This document shows positions 28,401 to 41,000 of a stretch of DNA of 64,000 bases, in pieces. The DNA is taken from NCBI GenBank assembly GCA_024305405.1, contig JAKNDB010000088.1, positions 2,808,001-2,872,000 on the forward strand. Reading direction: 5' to 3'. Numbering within the stretch: the stretch's first letter is position 1; each line of letters opens with the position of its first letter. Under the pieces are notes generated by a model that saw nothing but the letters and a program-made list of their open reading frames with translations, had not been told where the DNA came from and did not search any database. Position numbers and translations under genes: made by a program. Source of the stretch: Dirofilaria immitis. Its lineage: Eukaryota > Nematoda > Chromadorea > Rhabditida > Onchocercidae.

Positions 28401-31400
28401 CATCATTGCAATCTTTTTCATTGATATGATTGTGTGATAATAGATGTATTAAAATTAAATTTTTAAAATTTCCTGTTATTATTGATTGCATCATTAGAGT
28501 CAAATTAATCAAATAGGTATGATTATAATAAAATAATTAATTGAATTCTAGACAAAACTTGATTTTTAATAAATTCTAAAAAAATATTGTTTGTGCCATT
28601 TCTAAAAATTGTTGATTTTAGATATTTCATTAGAGAAATTTGAATTTCGTACATAATAGTGCCTAAATTCATTATATTCAATGATAATACTAAATCATTT
28701 CGATCCTCAAATTTTAATATTAAAATAATATTTTCAAATGGCACATTATCATTTGTATAATTTTTATATCAAACATATTTATATTTTAATCATAAACAAA
28801 ATTGCAATCGCAAATTAATTATTAATTTGTAGGATTTATATTTAAAATTAGCAAAAAACTTTTAATTAATATAATCTTCTTAGTTTTTGAAACTTTGACC
28901 TCGCAAAGTTGATCGTTTCATTGAATTAAATTTACAAATGATAAATATATAAGAAAATACAATAATTGTTGTTGGTATCCAAAAAACAAATAATAAATGT
29001 GTTATATTATATATTTTCTCTAGTCGGTGAACCTGTAATTGAATTAATTTAATCAATCAATTTAAAAAAATTCGATCAATTGAAATTCAGTCGATTAAAT
29101 CCTGAGAATAAATTTGAAATGAGAAATTCAGCAAAAATATTTCAATAAATTTTATATAATTTATCAAAATAAATTGCACAGAACAAATTTTGACAGTTAA
29201 TACTTTTATGATAATTTTTGCGTATAATACTTAAATACATAATTATAAAATTTATCAGTCATTATATAATCAAGCATATATACAATTCGATTCTTTTCTG
29301 ATTATTTCATTTTTCTCTCTCTCTCTCTCTCTCTATCTTCCTCTCCCTTTCTCTCTCTTTCTATCTTATTCAATTTTTTAACTTTTTCGTTGTTTATTTG
29401 ATAACTATCTTTTATCATATTGTTCGTTTGGTTCGTTTTATTTTTCATTTGTTCTAAAATTTTAAAAAGTACAATTTTAACATATGTTATATGCATATTG
29501 GAAAAACTTTGATGATATCGTTAGCTCTAATCATTGATTATTTATTTGCAATGATCCACTCAAACAATTTGATATGGTATAGCAGAATATCAGAAAATAA
29601 TCCCATATTGTATCATAAAATGATTTACTACTGTATTTACTGTAGTTTGCTGCTGTACGTGTACAGTACAACAAACTGATTTATTACAATATTTCAATGT
29701 AAGCTAAGCTACTGTCCTCGTTTTTCAATATTTAAATATTCTTTACGTAAAATTCATTATTCTCACTGTTAAGTAATTAAATGTCAAAAAAAATCAATAA
29801 AATTATATCGTTAATTTATCAAATGCTTAGTTTTTCTTCTTGTCATATCATATATCAAAACTATATTTTTATGTAAAGAAATAATTATTGAGTAAATTAT
29901 TACATTCTTTTTGTAATTTTATTCAAAATATATATTAAAAATTAATTAATTAATAGATATACCTGGTAGAAATTGGTTGCTAAAGTTGTTTTTCATGATC
30001 CGTTTTAGCTAATCGCATTTGCAGATCATATCTATATGCATAAATTGTCCATATAGGTGTACATTGGCTAATAATTCGTAGAAAAAAAATAGAAAATTAA
30101 ATTTAAAATTAATTACAAAATAAAAATAAGATTTATGGGAAAATAATTTAGAAGTTAAATGAAATTTTATTCAGAAAAATTTATTCTTATTATATTTGTT
30201 TATTATATAATTATTACTATTCTTATCATATCCAACTAAGAGAAAAATTAAACTTTGAAGAGGTAAATGTGTCATATTACAATCTCAATTTAAAGTTTTA
30301 GATTTTAATACTTCAGCATATTAAATGTTACGCTAAATATTACGTGTAATTTTTTGAAGATTATATAGCAAACAAAGAATTCCAGGTTATGTGATAAGGA
30401 ATATATTTTAGGTTATATGATAACGAAAGAATCCAGGAAATATACGATGAAGAATATTCTCGAGATTACATAATAAACTGTGGGCCTTAGATAATACGAG
30501 GAAAAAATCTTAGAAAAAATTATCCGATAAAAAGTGAATCCAACAAGACCATGTGATATGAATTCTGACTTTTGTAACAAAGGATGAATTTTAAGACATG
30601 CGATAATCGAGAATCACAGATCATATGGCAGAGGATGAACTTTAGGTTACGTAGCAGAGAGTGAAATCGGATTGTGCTTGTTTACAGAGGAAATTGATCT
30701 CCATCATTTTTATTAATATAACAACTTTACCGCCATCTGTTTTTCAATTTCTCAACATATTAAAAATCCGAAATTAAAAGGAGATATATTGGTACCAGGC
30801 AAAATGAGGAAAGTTCCAAATTAAGAAATCTATAAGTAATAGTCCAAAATTAGGAAATCAATTAGTACTGCTTCGAAATCAGGAAATTTCTTGATATATT
30901 TCCTACTAATGTGCAGCATTGAATGTTCATCAATCTTTCAAAACTTATTTACTTAAATAAAATTAACTTATTAAAAAATTCTTGTTAGATGCCTTATTTC
31001 TACCAATCATTATTTTTATTTAATTAATTTATTTTTTTTCATTTTCAGTTATCCGATTATTGATTAAATTATATTTAAAAATTTATGACTAATATATATA
31101 ATATTAAATAAATTTGTAAAAATTGGAAAAGTAAAATAAATTTAATTACCGGAATTCGATACTTTCATTTGGTTGATATACACGAAATATGAATATCTGT
31201 GGTATGGAAAAAATAGTCGCAGCAACATACGATGATACAAGCATATATTTGTCCCAACAAAATGCTAACTTTGATGCTTCTATATTACTATAAAAAATAA
31301 TATGCAAAAAAATAAATATATATTTAAATTTATTTTATAATTTTTAATTTAAATTTCCGATTAAATTAATATAAAGTTAGATTAGCAAAACTAACTTATT

Positions 31401-34400
31401 TAATATGAAAATTGATGAAATTTAATTAACAAAAATAATTTTAATAGAATAAATTGAAATGAAATAAAAGAAAAAATGTACTTTATCAGCGTAATCAATG
31501 CGTAGTTTTGAATATTTAATTATTTTCTTTTAATAAAAATTAGTTTTATAAATATTATATTTTTCATTTTTAATACAAATATAACAATAAATCGTGTAAA
31601 TTTTTGAACCTTTAAATATACATTTTTCTTTAAATCATTTTGAAAAAGCTTAAATTTTTCTTTTTTAAAGAGAATATGCAGAAAGTAAATTAAATCAAAA
31701 ATGATAAAATCAATTTTATTTTCCCAACGATAATAATTTGAATTTATATTTCATTTTTTGAAAATATTTCATAAAATCTCGAGATTTATGCAATTTTCAA
31801 GAGTCCTAAATTATACTTTTGATTTCTACTAGAAGTAAAATTAGAAAAAGAGCAAATTTGGTGCCAAGAAGAAATTGAATTTTCTTTTAATATCCATTAT
31901 ATTATAACTAAAAAAAGTTTCAGCAAAAAAGAATAAATAAATAACAAATTTTACATATTAAATGGCATTCATTTATTGAATACTACATGTTAAAAATGTT
32001 TTATTTATCATTTCTTCAAGATCTAGTTTTCGAAATACAATAAAATTTTTCAGTATTGTTCATAGATAATAGAGTGATAATAAATCATAAATTATCAAAT
32101 GTTCAAAATGATATTTTTCGCGCAACAATTTAATCATTTTACATCTCTAATAAAATTTGGAAAAATTGAAAAGTAAAATAAATGGAAAATTATATTAAAT
32201 TTTAAGATTCGTAATATTAAAATCTAATCTGAAAATAATATTATTTGATAAGGTGATAACCTCGACAAAATCAAATTAAATTAAACAATTTCAAAATTGA
32301 TGATATTAAATCTGGTTTGAAAATAATATTGATAAAATGGAATGAAATTAAATTAAATTAAGGAAAGATATAAATTTGATAAGAATAAAAGGTATTGAAA
32401 ATTGAACTAACTTTATTCGATATGCTCCCTGTGCTCGATCAATTGCTATTACCGCAATAACAAATGAATTCAAATAAAAATTAAATGTGTAAAAAATTTA
32501 CATATACGACATAAAACATCACCGCCATACCACTGAAAATTAATTAATCAATTAATTAATTAAAATTCATTCAATTTTTATTTCCAAAATTACAAATTAT
32601 ACCACTTTTATATCGATATTTCAATAACTATTATTACAATTTCATTATTTTATTTCATTGCAACAAACCAAAATATAAATTTAATGTTACTAAAATTTTG
32701 TTAATTTATGTTAAAATTAATTTAAATAATAATTCTTTTCAATTATATTGCAGAATAATTGATGATATTTTGGAAGTATGCATAACACAATTTTTATTTA
32801 GAAATTAAAAATAAAAATGAATTACTCGAAAGAATAATTATTTTCGAATGCATTTGAAATTTTTCTACAAGTAAATTTTTCAAAAAATGACAAATTACAT
32901 ATTTATGATTTTTAAGATTTACAATAATATTACACGAAATAATACAAATTATATCATTTTCAATTCTCGAGTGATTCATTCGTCGCATTTAAAGTTTAGA
33001 ACATCAGTTATGAAATATTATAATAAAATTTATTATTACAATACTAAAATTTACATTAATAACGGTTAAGCATATATCAAATAAAATTGTCTTATAGAAA
33101 AGTTATATTTGTGATATTTGAAATTTAAAATGAAATAATATTACAATTTAATCCAATTAATATTTTCGGCATTTAAAATTTGAAGCTGTAGTTGTTCGAA
33201 GTGATTTAAATTTTTATAAATTGTAGTTTTCTGAATAGTTTCTTTGTGGCATTTCGAATCTGAGATATTAATTTAAATTACTATTATACTATGATTTATT
33301 ATTTCAATAATAAAGAATGAAATAATAATTGTAATAATATAAGCTAATACTGTATTTTAAACTGATATTTCTATAAATATCTGAAATTTAAGATAATATG
33401 AAGTGGTACTACAATTTGAATTCATAATTAATTTCAACAATCTAACTGAAATATATATTTTTGATATTTAAAATTTGGAATAATATCTATTGAAATGATT
33501 TGAATTTACATCATTTAGAAGCATCTAATAAAAATTTATATTTCAAATCAAATTTTATTGCAATAATATGAAATAATTATTCTAATTTAAATTATGCAAT
33601 AATTTCAATTTCTAATATTGATGTATACATATAATGAAGCATTTCGAATTTAAAATAATAATTATTAAAAAATAATTTAAATTTACATACAATTATAAGT
33701 ATCTGACTTGCCGGTTTGATTTCTATGATTATTTTCATTTTCTTTTTAATATTTCGAAAACTTTTCGAAATATTTGTTTTTCGCCTTTTGTAATTTTATG
33801 AAAAGTTTAAAATTGCATGGATAAAATTGAAAAAGGAATGGAATTGAAATACTTGAAATGTTGCCATCCAAATGATTTGTGAAGGTGTATAAATAAAAAT
33901 TGTTAATAAATCAGCAATATTTAAATGTAGCCTGAGAAAAGCATTTGATTTCGTTGCTTTCGACTTTTCACATATAATCGAAATGTTCGATTAAAGCATA
34001 TTACATTTAATGGGCCACCAATGCAGAGACATAATAAATATATTATTATTTCAACCTGTAATAATATCAATTGTTATTAATTAACAAAAACTAATTATAA
34101 CAATTGTCATTCCACCCTGTAATAATGTTAATTATTATTTCAACTTGTAATAGCACTATAATTAATTTTTATTAACGATTATTTCAACATATAATAATAT
34201 TATATATAAATTTGTGATAATATCATAATTATTTTTCATTAATAATTATTTCAATCTATGATAATATATCATACATAATTATTTTGACCAGTCATCGTTT
34301 CAATCTTTAGTAGTATTACAATTATTTTTATAAATTTTTCCAAACAAACAAAATTAAATTTGAAACGAAAAAATTTAAATCAATAAAATATGCTTATACA

Positions 34401-34989
34401 TGGTGAAAATGATAACAAACTAAATCAGAATAGTATGAAAAGTTGATAAGCGATTAATTTCATTAAATCAGGAAGAAAATTCTGACTAGGAAAATGTTAT
34501 CAACATATTTCATTCCAATAAATTATTATCACGAATCATGAATCATTATCATGATACACTATTAAATTAAAGACGATTTAATGAAAATTTCATAATTTTC
34601 ATTATCTGAAAATTATTTTTCCATTCATTAGAAAAAATTTGAATAAATAAATAAATTAAGATTAAATTTTTAAAAATCAAATTTTTCAAATTAAAATTCT
34701 AAATAAAAAAATATGATTTTTTTGATTGTAAAAATATTTAACTGAAATGAAATTACTATTATTAATTTAACGTTTATAATTACGATTTTTTTCCATTAGC
34801 ACAAATTATTTTCAACGATTTTTTCCATAGTTTAGAGTAAAACAAAAAAAAATTGAAAAAGCATACAACTTCTGTTGGTAATCGATTTAATGATTCAAAA
34901 TTGATATTTTGATAATTCATACCAAACAATACCGTATCATTGATAATATCAGTCGCTGACATTAGGCAAAGGGATATTATATATATGCT
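25445..34989 (-). CDS. GnRH/AKH-type G-protein-coupled receptor (nematode gnrr-like)
   Basis: Rhodopsin-family neuropeptide receptor expected at the plasma membrane. Nine exons: 34989-34867, 34055-33853, 32532-32412, 31287-31150, 30067-29963, 29032-28900, 28224-28146, 27704-27563 and 25626-25445. Start ATG is at 34962 (MSATDI, with an NDT sequon). TM1 is YLLCLCIGGPLNVICF; TM2 has LHLNIADLL; TM3 has WYGGDVLCRICKFF and AIDRAQ in place of DRY; TM4 ends FSIPQIFIFRV; the ECL2 cysteine is in FRQCTPIW; TM5 has LLFVFWIPTTIIVFSYIF; TM6 has LIAYLVLWSPYN; TM7 has NPVVNPIIYGLF, followed at once by TAA. QCTPIW plus PQIFIFRV points to the GnRH/AKH group. Four exons contain a one-base frame break, near 33937-33940, 32483-32485, 29982-29984 and 25503-25507, each in an A run. 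In every case the exon length fits its splice phases only if one base is restored, giving about 400 residues. Sequencing error is likelier than pseudogene. The C-terminal end may be incomplete. Confidence 0.82.
25660..26310. repeat. Degenerate tandem repeat in receptor intron 8
   Basis: About four units of 150-170 bp can be followed, each with a part like ttgatatttcgattaccaaa, ggctaaaagcaaaaatta and aaatttttaaatcaaatttt. Divergence is high. Confidence 0.5.
27377..27565. repeat. Duplicated block next to the exon-8 splice donor
   Basis: attatttagatgacagcttg recurs at about 27377 and 27460. A second element, aacaaaaatgatatatac plus ttaaacg, recurs at about 27416 and again, as aacaaaaatgaaatgatatat plus accttagaag, across the splice donor of the receptor exon 27704-27563. 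Confidence 0.65.
29306..29362. repeat. CT-rich microsatellite
   Basis: tctctctctctctctctctatc followed by further CT-rich sequence, inside receptor intron 5. Confidence 0.85.
30385..30670. repeat. Degenerate minisatellite in receptor intron 4
   Basis: Units of roughly 25-35 bp resemble taggttatatgataacgaa plus gaatc (also ggttatgtgataaggaat, gaccatgtgatatgaat, gacatgcgataatcgagaat, ggttacgtagcagagag). About nine decayed copies can be followed. Confidence 0.55.
33000..33700. repeat. Degenerate repeat in receptor intron 2
   Basis: Blocks like gatatttgaaatttaaaatg, aataatattacaattt and agtgatttaaatttttat return several times with a period of roughly 130-170 bp. Confidence 0.45.
34044..34330. 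repeat. Degenerate repeat carrying copies of a splice acceptor
   Basis: Six divergent copies of attatttcaacctgtaata (plus strand) start near 34044, 34108, 34136, 34179, 34245 and 34288. The first copy is itself the acceptor and first codons of receptor exon 2 (34055). The others lie in the intron upstream of it. Confidence 0.65.
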
Positions 34990-34996
34990 CTGCAAT
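34990..34996 (-). promoter_or_regulatory. Acceptor at the 5' end of the receptor's first recognised exon
   Basis: The minus strand reads attgcag just before 34989, and 27 nt later comes the ATG of MSATDI. This suits either spliced-leader addition or a 5' UTR exon. The frame also stays open up to the acceptor, so a further 5' coding exon cannot be excluded. Confidence 0.45.
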
Positions 34997-37900
34997 TATA
35001 AAAAAAATTAATTAATATAATTTTATTGAATTAAATTAAAATTTGAACGCAATTTAGTTTCATGCTTATTAAATTAATTAACAAATTGATGTGTTCTTGA
35101 TTTGATGATAAGTTAAATTTGATCAGTCATTTAGCAAATCAATTTTTTTTCAAGAAAGAATAAATGAAAGCATTTGCAAAAACAAATGAAGTGATTATTT
35201 AAAAATAAATTAAATTTAAGAAAATTTTTTTCGAATGCGTTTTAGCATTTTATTCAAAACATTGGAAATTATTTTTCCGTTATCAAAAAAAAAATAAGTG
35301 ATAATGATAGATAAGAAAGGTTTATGAATTTTTGTTCAAAATAAAAAGTGCTAAACCTTATTTATCAAATATTATTAAAAATATGAGTAATAAATACAGT
35401 GAGCAATAAATTAATAAGTTCTATTTCTGTCTAATATTTCCCAAATTTTTCTTTAACTAAAAAAATAACTCATAAAAAATGAATAACCAAATTGCTTCTT
35501 TGCTATTTTAGATCAAAAATAAAATTTAATTTTCTGTCGCACCAAATTTTCTCGAAAAAAAAGAGAATAAAAAGGAAGCAATTTTGTCTGAGATTTATTG
35601 CATTGCAATGAAAAACAAAAAAGTTCTCTAAATAGTAAAATTTATTACATTATTTGATGATATGTTAAGTAAACGAAAATAAAATTCTAAAAAAAGTGAG
35701 CTAAAAGGCAATAATTTCTTTGCGCAAAAATTGGGATCAAAATTTATTTTAAAATATTAAAAAAAGTATTAAAAATATTTTCAATAATACTTTAATTAGA
35801 CTTCGATTAAAATTTAATTGTAAACAAAAAAAGGAAAGAGAAAAATGACGGAAATATTTGCGTAGAATTTTGAAAGATTGAAAAAATTTTTCGCATTAGT
35901 CTTGCTAACTTTGCTCAATTTTTTTTTTTTTTGATAATTACAACCTAGTTGTAAACAAAAGAAGAAAAAATAATAAAATCTTTCTCATGGGATAAATTTC
36001 TGCAGAGCCGGAAAAAGTTTCCTATCAATCTTATTGACTTAACCAAATTTTTGCTAAGGCTGTAAATTAGAACAAAGATTGCAGTTGCATGAAGTTAATA
36101 ATAAAAATAGGAATAAAAATAAAATCCTGAAAAAAATTTTAATTAAGTCAGCAATTAAAATGCAAAAAAATGAAAAGAGGAAGGCATTTTCGAAAACCGG
36201 AAAAAATTTCCTGAAAAATTGATTAAAAAGTTTTTATTTTTTTGAGATTTTGTTTTTATTTTTATCAAAGGTGAAAAATAATTTGATTTTTTTAATATTT
36301 GCTATATCAGCTCAAATATATTATTTTCAATTTTTTTTTTAAATAATTATAAGGGAAAATTTTTCAAGCGAATCAGATGTTTTTCTAAATTTTTTGAAAA
36401 AGTTCAGTCAGAAAAATTTTTTAAAATGACATTTAGGAAGCTAAAATGAATAGTATTAAGAATATTTTAAAAAATTATAAATAACATTCAATGCTTGTCA
36501 GCTTCTTATCATTGAAATAAAATGATTAGATAAATTTTAACCAATATTTAAGAAGTTGGTATTGTAAGTAAAAAACTGATAATAAACTTAATTTATTTGA
36601 AAAATTATTTCATTAATAATATATTTGATAAACAACCCGTATTTCTCTACAAAATAAGTTAAAGGATTAAATTTATTATGTAATTTTTTTCAGTACATTA
36701 CATTTACTGTCAGAAAAATTAAATTTTAAAAGGAAAAGTAAATCAACAACATTTTATTTAACGACCATTTTAAAAATGATATTTTATGATAATGATTATT
36801 TAAAATTATTATATTATGTTGTATTATTATGAGAAAGTTAAAATATGTCACGAATGTTTATTCGATAAAAATGAGTAACAAATGATTACATAATTTGATT
36901 GTTGATTAAATTTATAGAATTTCTTAGTAGCATCTTTTTAAATAATAAAAATAAGAAAAATCAATCAATTGACGTTTGTAGTAAATAATTGTATTTATCT
37001 ATTTTAATTTATTATTAATTTGGAAAGATAGCAATACCTTTTTTATATTTCTTCCAATCTTTTTTTTAATTAAGAAAATTAATTTTAAAATTTATCGTAA
37101 AATTTTTGATATTTTATGAAAGATTATTTGATCATTTAATACAAAATTGTCGCCTAAAAAATTAATTCACGATTTATGAAATAATTATTAACAGTTATCA
37201 AAATCTCTGTTAAAATTTTTTCAAATTAATCACATCGCTTCTTATAATTTTACAATTTAATGCAATCATTTTCAAACATTTCAAATGACTACTACAACAT
37301 ATCAGAGTTTCGTTTTTCATTGAAATATTTTTCATAAATTTATTTATTCTATTTCTATCTTTTAAAATTTAATTTCATGATGGAATAATTTGGAGAAAAA
37401 TATTGGTATTTATTAAATATTAAATTATACGAAAAATAAAACTTCACTATAGATTAAAAATTTTACGATAAATTTTAAAATTAATCTTCTAATTGAAAAA
37501 AGAGAAATTGGAAGGAATATAAAAAGGGGAAGGATGGAAAAAGCGGAACTATTGCTATCGTTTCAAATTAACAATAAATTAAAATAAATAAATACAATTA
37601 TTTACTACAAGTATAAATTGACTGATTTTTTCCATTTTTATTTAATTAAAAAATGCAATGAAAAAAATTCTATTAATTTTGTTAACATTCGTAAAGAATA
37701 TTTAATTAAATATTTGATATTTTTTCATCCTTCCTTAAGCCATATAAATTGGTATTTTAGAATGAAAATTCAAATTATTACAAATCGATCATATGAAAAA
37801 GTTTTCGGAAAATGAAGAAGTTATACAAGCTAATATTTAAACATCTGTCGTACTTGGATAAAAATATGTGTATATATATCCATGTCTGATTTAGTAATAA

Positions 37901-38041
37901 CATTTCATTTCAGCTTATTTTATAAAGGAAATTTGAAAGAAAACGAACAAAAAAAATTTTTAAAAATTATTTTTATTCGCACAATTTGGCATATAAAAAA
38001 TTACAAAAATAATTATATTTGGACTTTGTACTCTTGTCCTT

Positions 38042-38055
38042 TGACCTTCTGACCT
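38042..38055 (-). promoter_or_regulatory. AGGTCA direct repeat with 2-bp spacer (DR2)
   Basis: On the minus strand two perfect AGGTCA half-sites stand head to tail with a GA spacer, the classical arrangement for nuclear-receptor dimers. In sequence this A/T-rich two exact copies are unlikely by chance, but no gene start is close. The receptor's first exon lies about 3.1 kb away and is transcribed away from this site, on the minus strand. Confidence 0.35.
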
Positions 38056-41000
38056 TTATTATTAATTTTATATTTGTTAAAAGGTGTCTGATTTTTCATT
38101 CACACGTATCAAATTGTTTTTGTTTTTTTTTTTTGAATAACATGAAATAAGCGATTTTATTTAATTAGCAAAATTTCTCAAATTTTTGGAATAACATATT
38201 CATGTAGTTCAGTAATAACGTCTATATTGATTTTGCTAAATTTGTAAAAGTGATTTATCTGTTAGGAGAGATTAAAAGCAATTAATAACTGTAGTGTTTA
38301 TAAGTGATAATAGCAAATTTTGAATGATCATTACAACAAAGTTGAATAATCATAATGATGAAGTGTTAAATGATTATGATAATAGTGATGAGTCATTCAA
38401 TTAATAGTGAATTCTTAAGCAACCATAATAATAACAGCACAGTTCAGTATCACAGCAATAGTGATAAATTCTTGACTGATAATAACGCTAAAGCCGAACT
38501 GGTTATGATAAGAAGAATGATGATGAGCAGTGAATTAGCGGTAAAGAAGTAATAATAAATAATAGTTCACTTAGATAATTGTAGTAATAAAGACAATCTC
38601 CTGATATGATTATGATGATAATGGTGAAATGTTTAATGATCATAATAATAATAATGATGAAGAACGATTTTGTAGTAAATTTTTAATTAATTATGGTGAT
38701 AATAATTAACTTAAGCAACTATGATGATAATAATAAATTCTTAAATAATTATAACTGAAATGGGTTAATAAACAACTTAAACATTATACTGCGAAAAATT
38801 TCATGAAATATTTTAAATCACATTCTTCTTCAGTAAGGCGAAATATTTTATCTTCTGATAATTGATTAGAAGGAAGAAAGTGATCAATGATCCTTTATTG
38901 GATATAGGTTTGTTTATAAATTTCGAAATCATTCATATTAAATATTAATTTGTTTCTTTCTTTTTAGTTTAAGTTTAATTATTAAATATTTATCTATCTA
39001 ATCTTTTTTGTTTATATTTACATAAATAATTGAATTTTGTCGAAAACGAATATCTAAAAATCATATATATAAGCATCGAATTTTTTCCATAATAATTCGA
39101 CAGTGATAGAAAGCAAAGTAACAATGAATATGAAAACTTTTTCTCCTATGCTTTAATCAATTTTTCAACAAAAGGATTTTGAAAGAAAAAAAAGGAAAGG
39201 AAAACGAAAGAAGAGAAATGATAACTTTGTTTATTATATTCGCTATTTTATCGCAAATAATTTCGTCAAGAAAAAAAACGATAAAAAGAAAAGAAAAGAA
39301 AAAGAGAAACTTTTACATAAACCAATTGGTTTCAATTGAAGAGAATTCATTTTTCGTTTTTATTTTTAACTTTAAAAACCAAAAAGAAACAAATAATTTT
39401 GACGAAAATAAAAAACAAAGATTTTTTAAAATTAATTTCCAAAAAAAAAGATAATCATAAATTGCTAAATGGTTTCATGCATGTAGGAGAAAAGGGTTAA
39501 AAAAAGAACAACACAATTAAAATGATTTAAATATGCATAAGAAATCATTTTTATTAATAAACAAAACAACGAAGAATTTAAATGAATTTTTCAAAATTTG
39601 TTTCCTTTGTTCTTTGATTGAAATAAAAAATTGGTGAAAGTAAATGAGAGAAAAATTATATTTTGACTAAAATCTTCAATAATATTTTTATTTCAATAAG
39701 TTTTTGGCTCTTATATTTTCTTTGCTTCTGTTTTTTTCTTTCAACTTAATTTTCTTATTTTCATAAAAACTTAATAGCAAAATATTGATTTTAATAGTGA
39801 AATATTTCAACAGTAAAATATCAAGCAGATGAAAAATGAAAAGGATGAAAATATTTAAAAATATATTTAGAAAAATGAAGACAGCAGCATAAATTCATTT
39901 ATTTTTCTTCCTCCTAAAACAAAGGAAAGAGAATATTTTAGTCTCACAAAAAAATTCTAAAATTTTTATAACTGCCTAAAAATTCCCAAAATTCTATTCA
40001 CTACTTTTTTTACTTGAAATAAAGTAAGAAAACAAACAGGTAGAATTCTTGAAATAAGCTAAAATGAATTACTAAATGAAATTATTTCTCGATCGAATTT
40101 GAAACAAATATAATTCTCTTTCTTTCCTTAGAAAGTTAAAATTTTGTAATTTTAATTTTTTATAAATATGCAAATAAAAATAAATATTTCGAATATTTTT
40201 AGAAATTACAAAGAGATAAAAGTAAATGAAATAAATGAAAGGACAAAATTGGGAATATGTGAGAAGGGAAAAGCGCTTTTCTAATTTTAATTTTTAAAGC
40301 GATTTTTTTCGTAAGTTATTTATAGAAAAAATGTGTTACTAAAAGGAAAAAAATTGATTAATTAAAAAGGATATTTGCTAAGAATAAATAAATAAATTTA
40401 ATTAACATAAGAAGGATAGCATATTCAAAGCTTTGATTGCCATGACTTTAGTGAGAGAAATAAAAATTCACATTTAAATTTCAAAAGAAAAGATTAAGTT
40501 TTTGGAACAGTTTTATTACATTTTTTTAATTTTTATAAACGAAAAGATTCAAATTTTACAAAATTTTTTTATCATTATCTTTATATAAAAAAGGCATGAA
40601 ACTTGGTTTTATTTCATTTTTCCCGAAAATTTTTAATATTTCTACGATTAGCTATTGTCGGGAAAGTTTTGTTGAATTTGTAGCATAAATAAATTTTGAT
40701 ACGAAAGATTCATTTTTAACGAATTTATTCCTTCACTTATGTCATAAGATAGCATAAAATCAGATAATATCTTGATTGAACTTGATCAGCTGATTGTAGT
40801 ATGGATGGACTGAATTTAAGTGAATTGAATTGAATTAAAATATTAGAATATCAAATAAGTTGAATAAATGCTGGTATTGATTAAATGAATAATAATTACT
40901 GATTGAAACATTGCCAATTAATTTGCGAGAAGCTCCATTTTATATCAATGATTATCGGTCTTTATAATGGAGTGATTAAAAGATTTAGTTATCAGAATAA

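Noticed and set aside
25445..34989. Receptor as a decayed pseudogene
   Set aside because: All helices, key motifs and all splice sites are intact; the only faults are one-base losses in A runs, the same fault seen in the neighbouring genes.
38340..38760. Plus-strand Asn/Ser-rich frame and GATAAT sequence as a gene
   Set aside because: Degenerate simple repeat of TGATAA type; composition follows the repeat.
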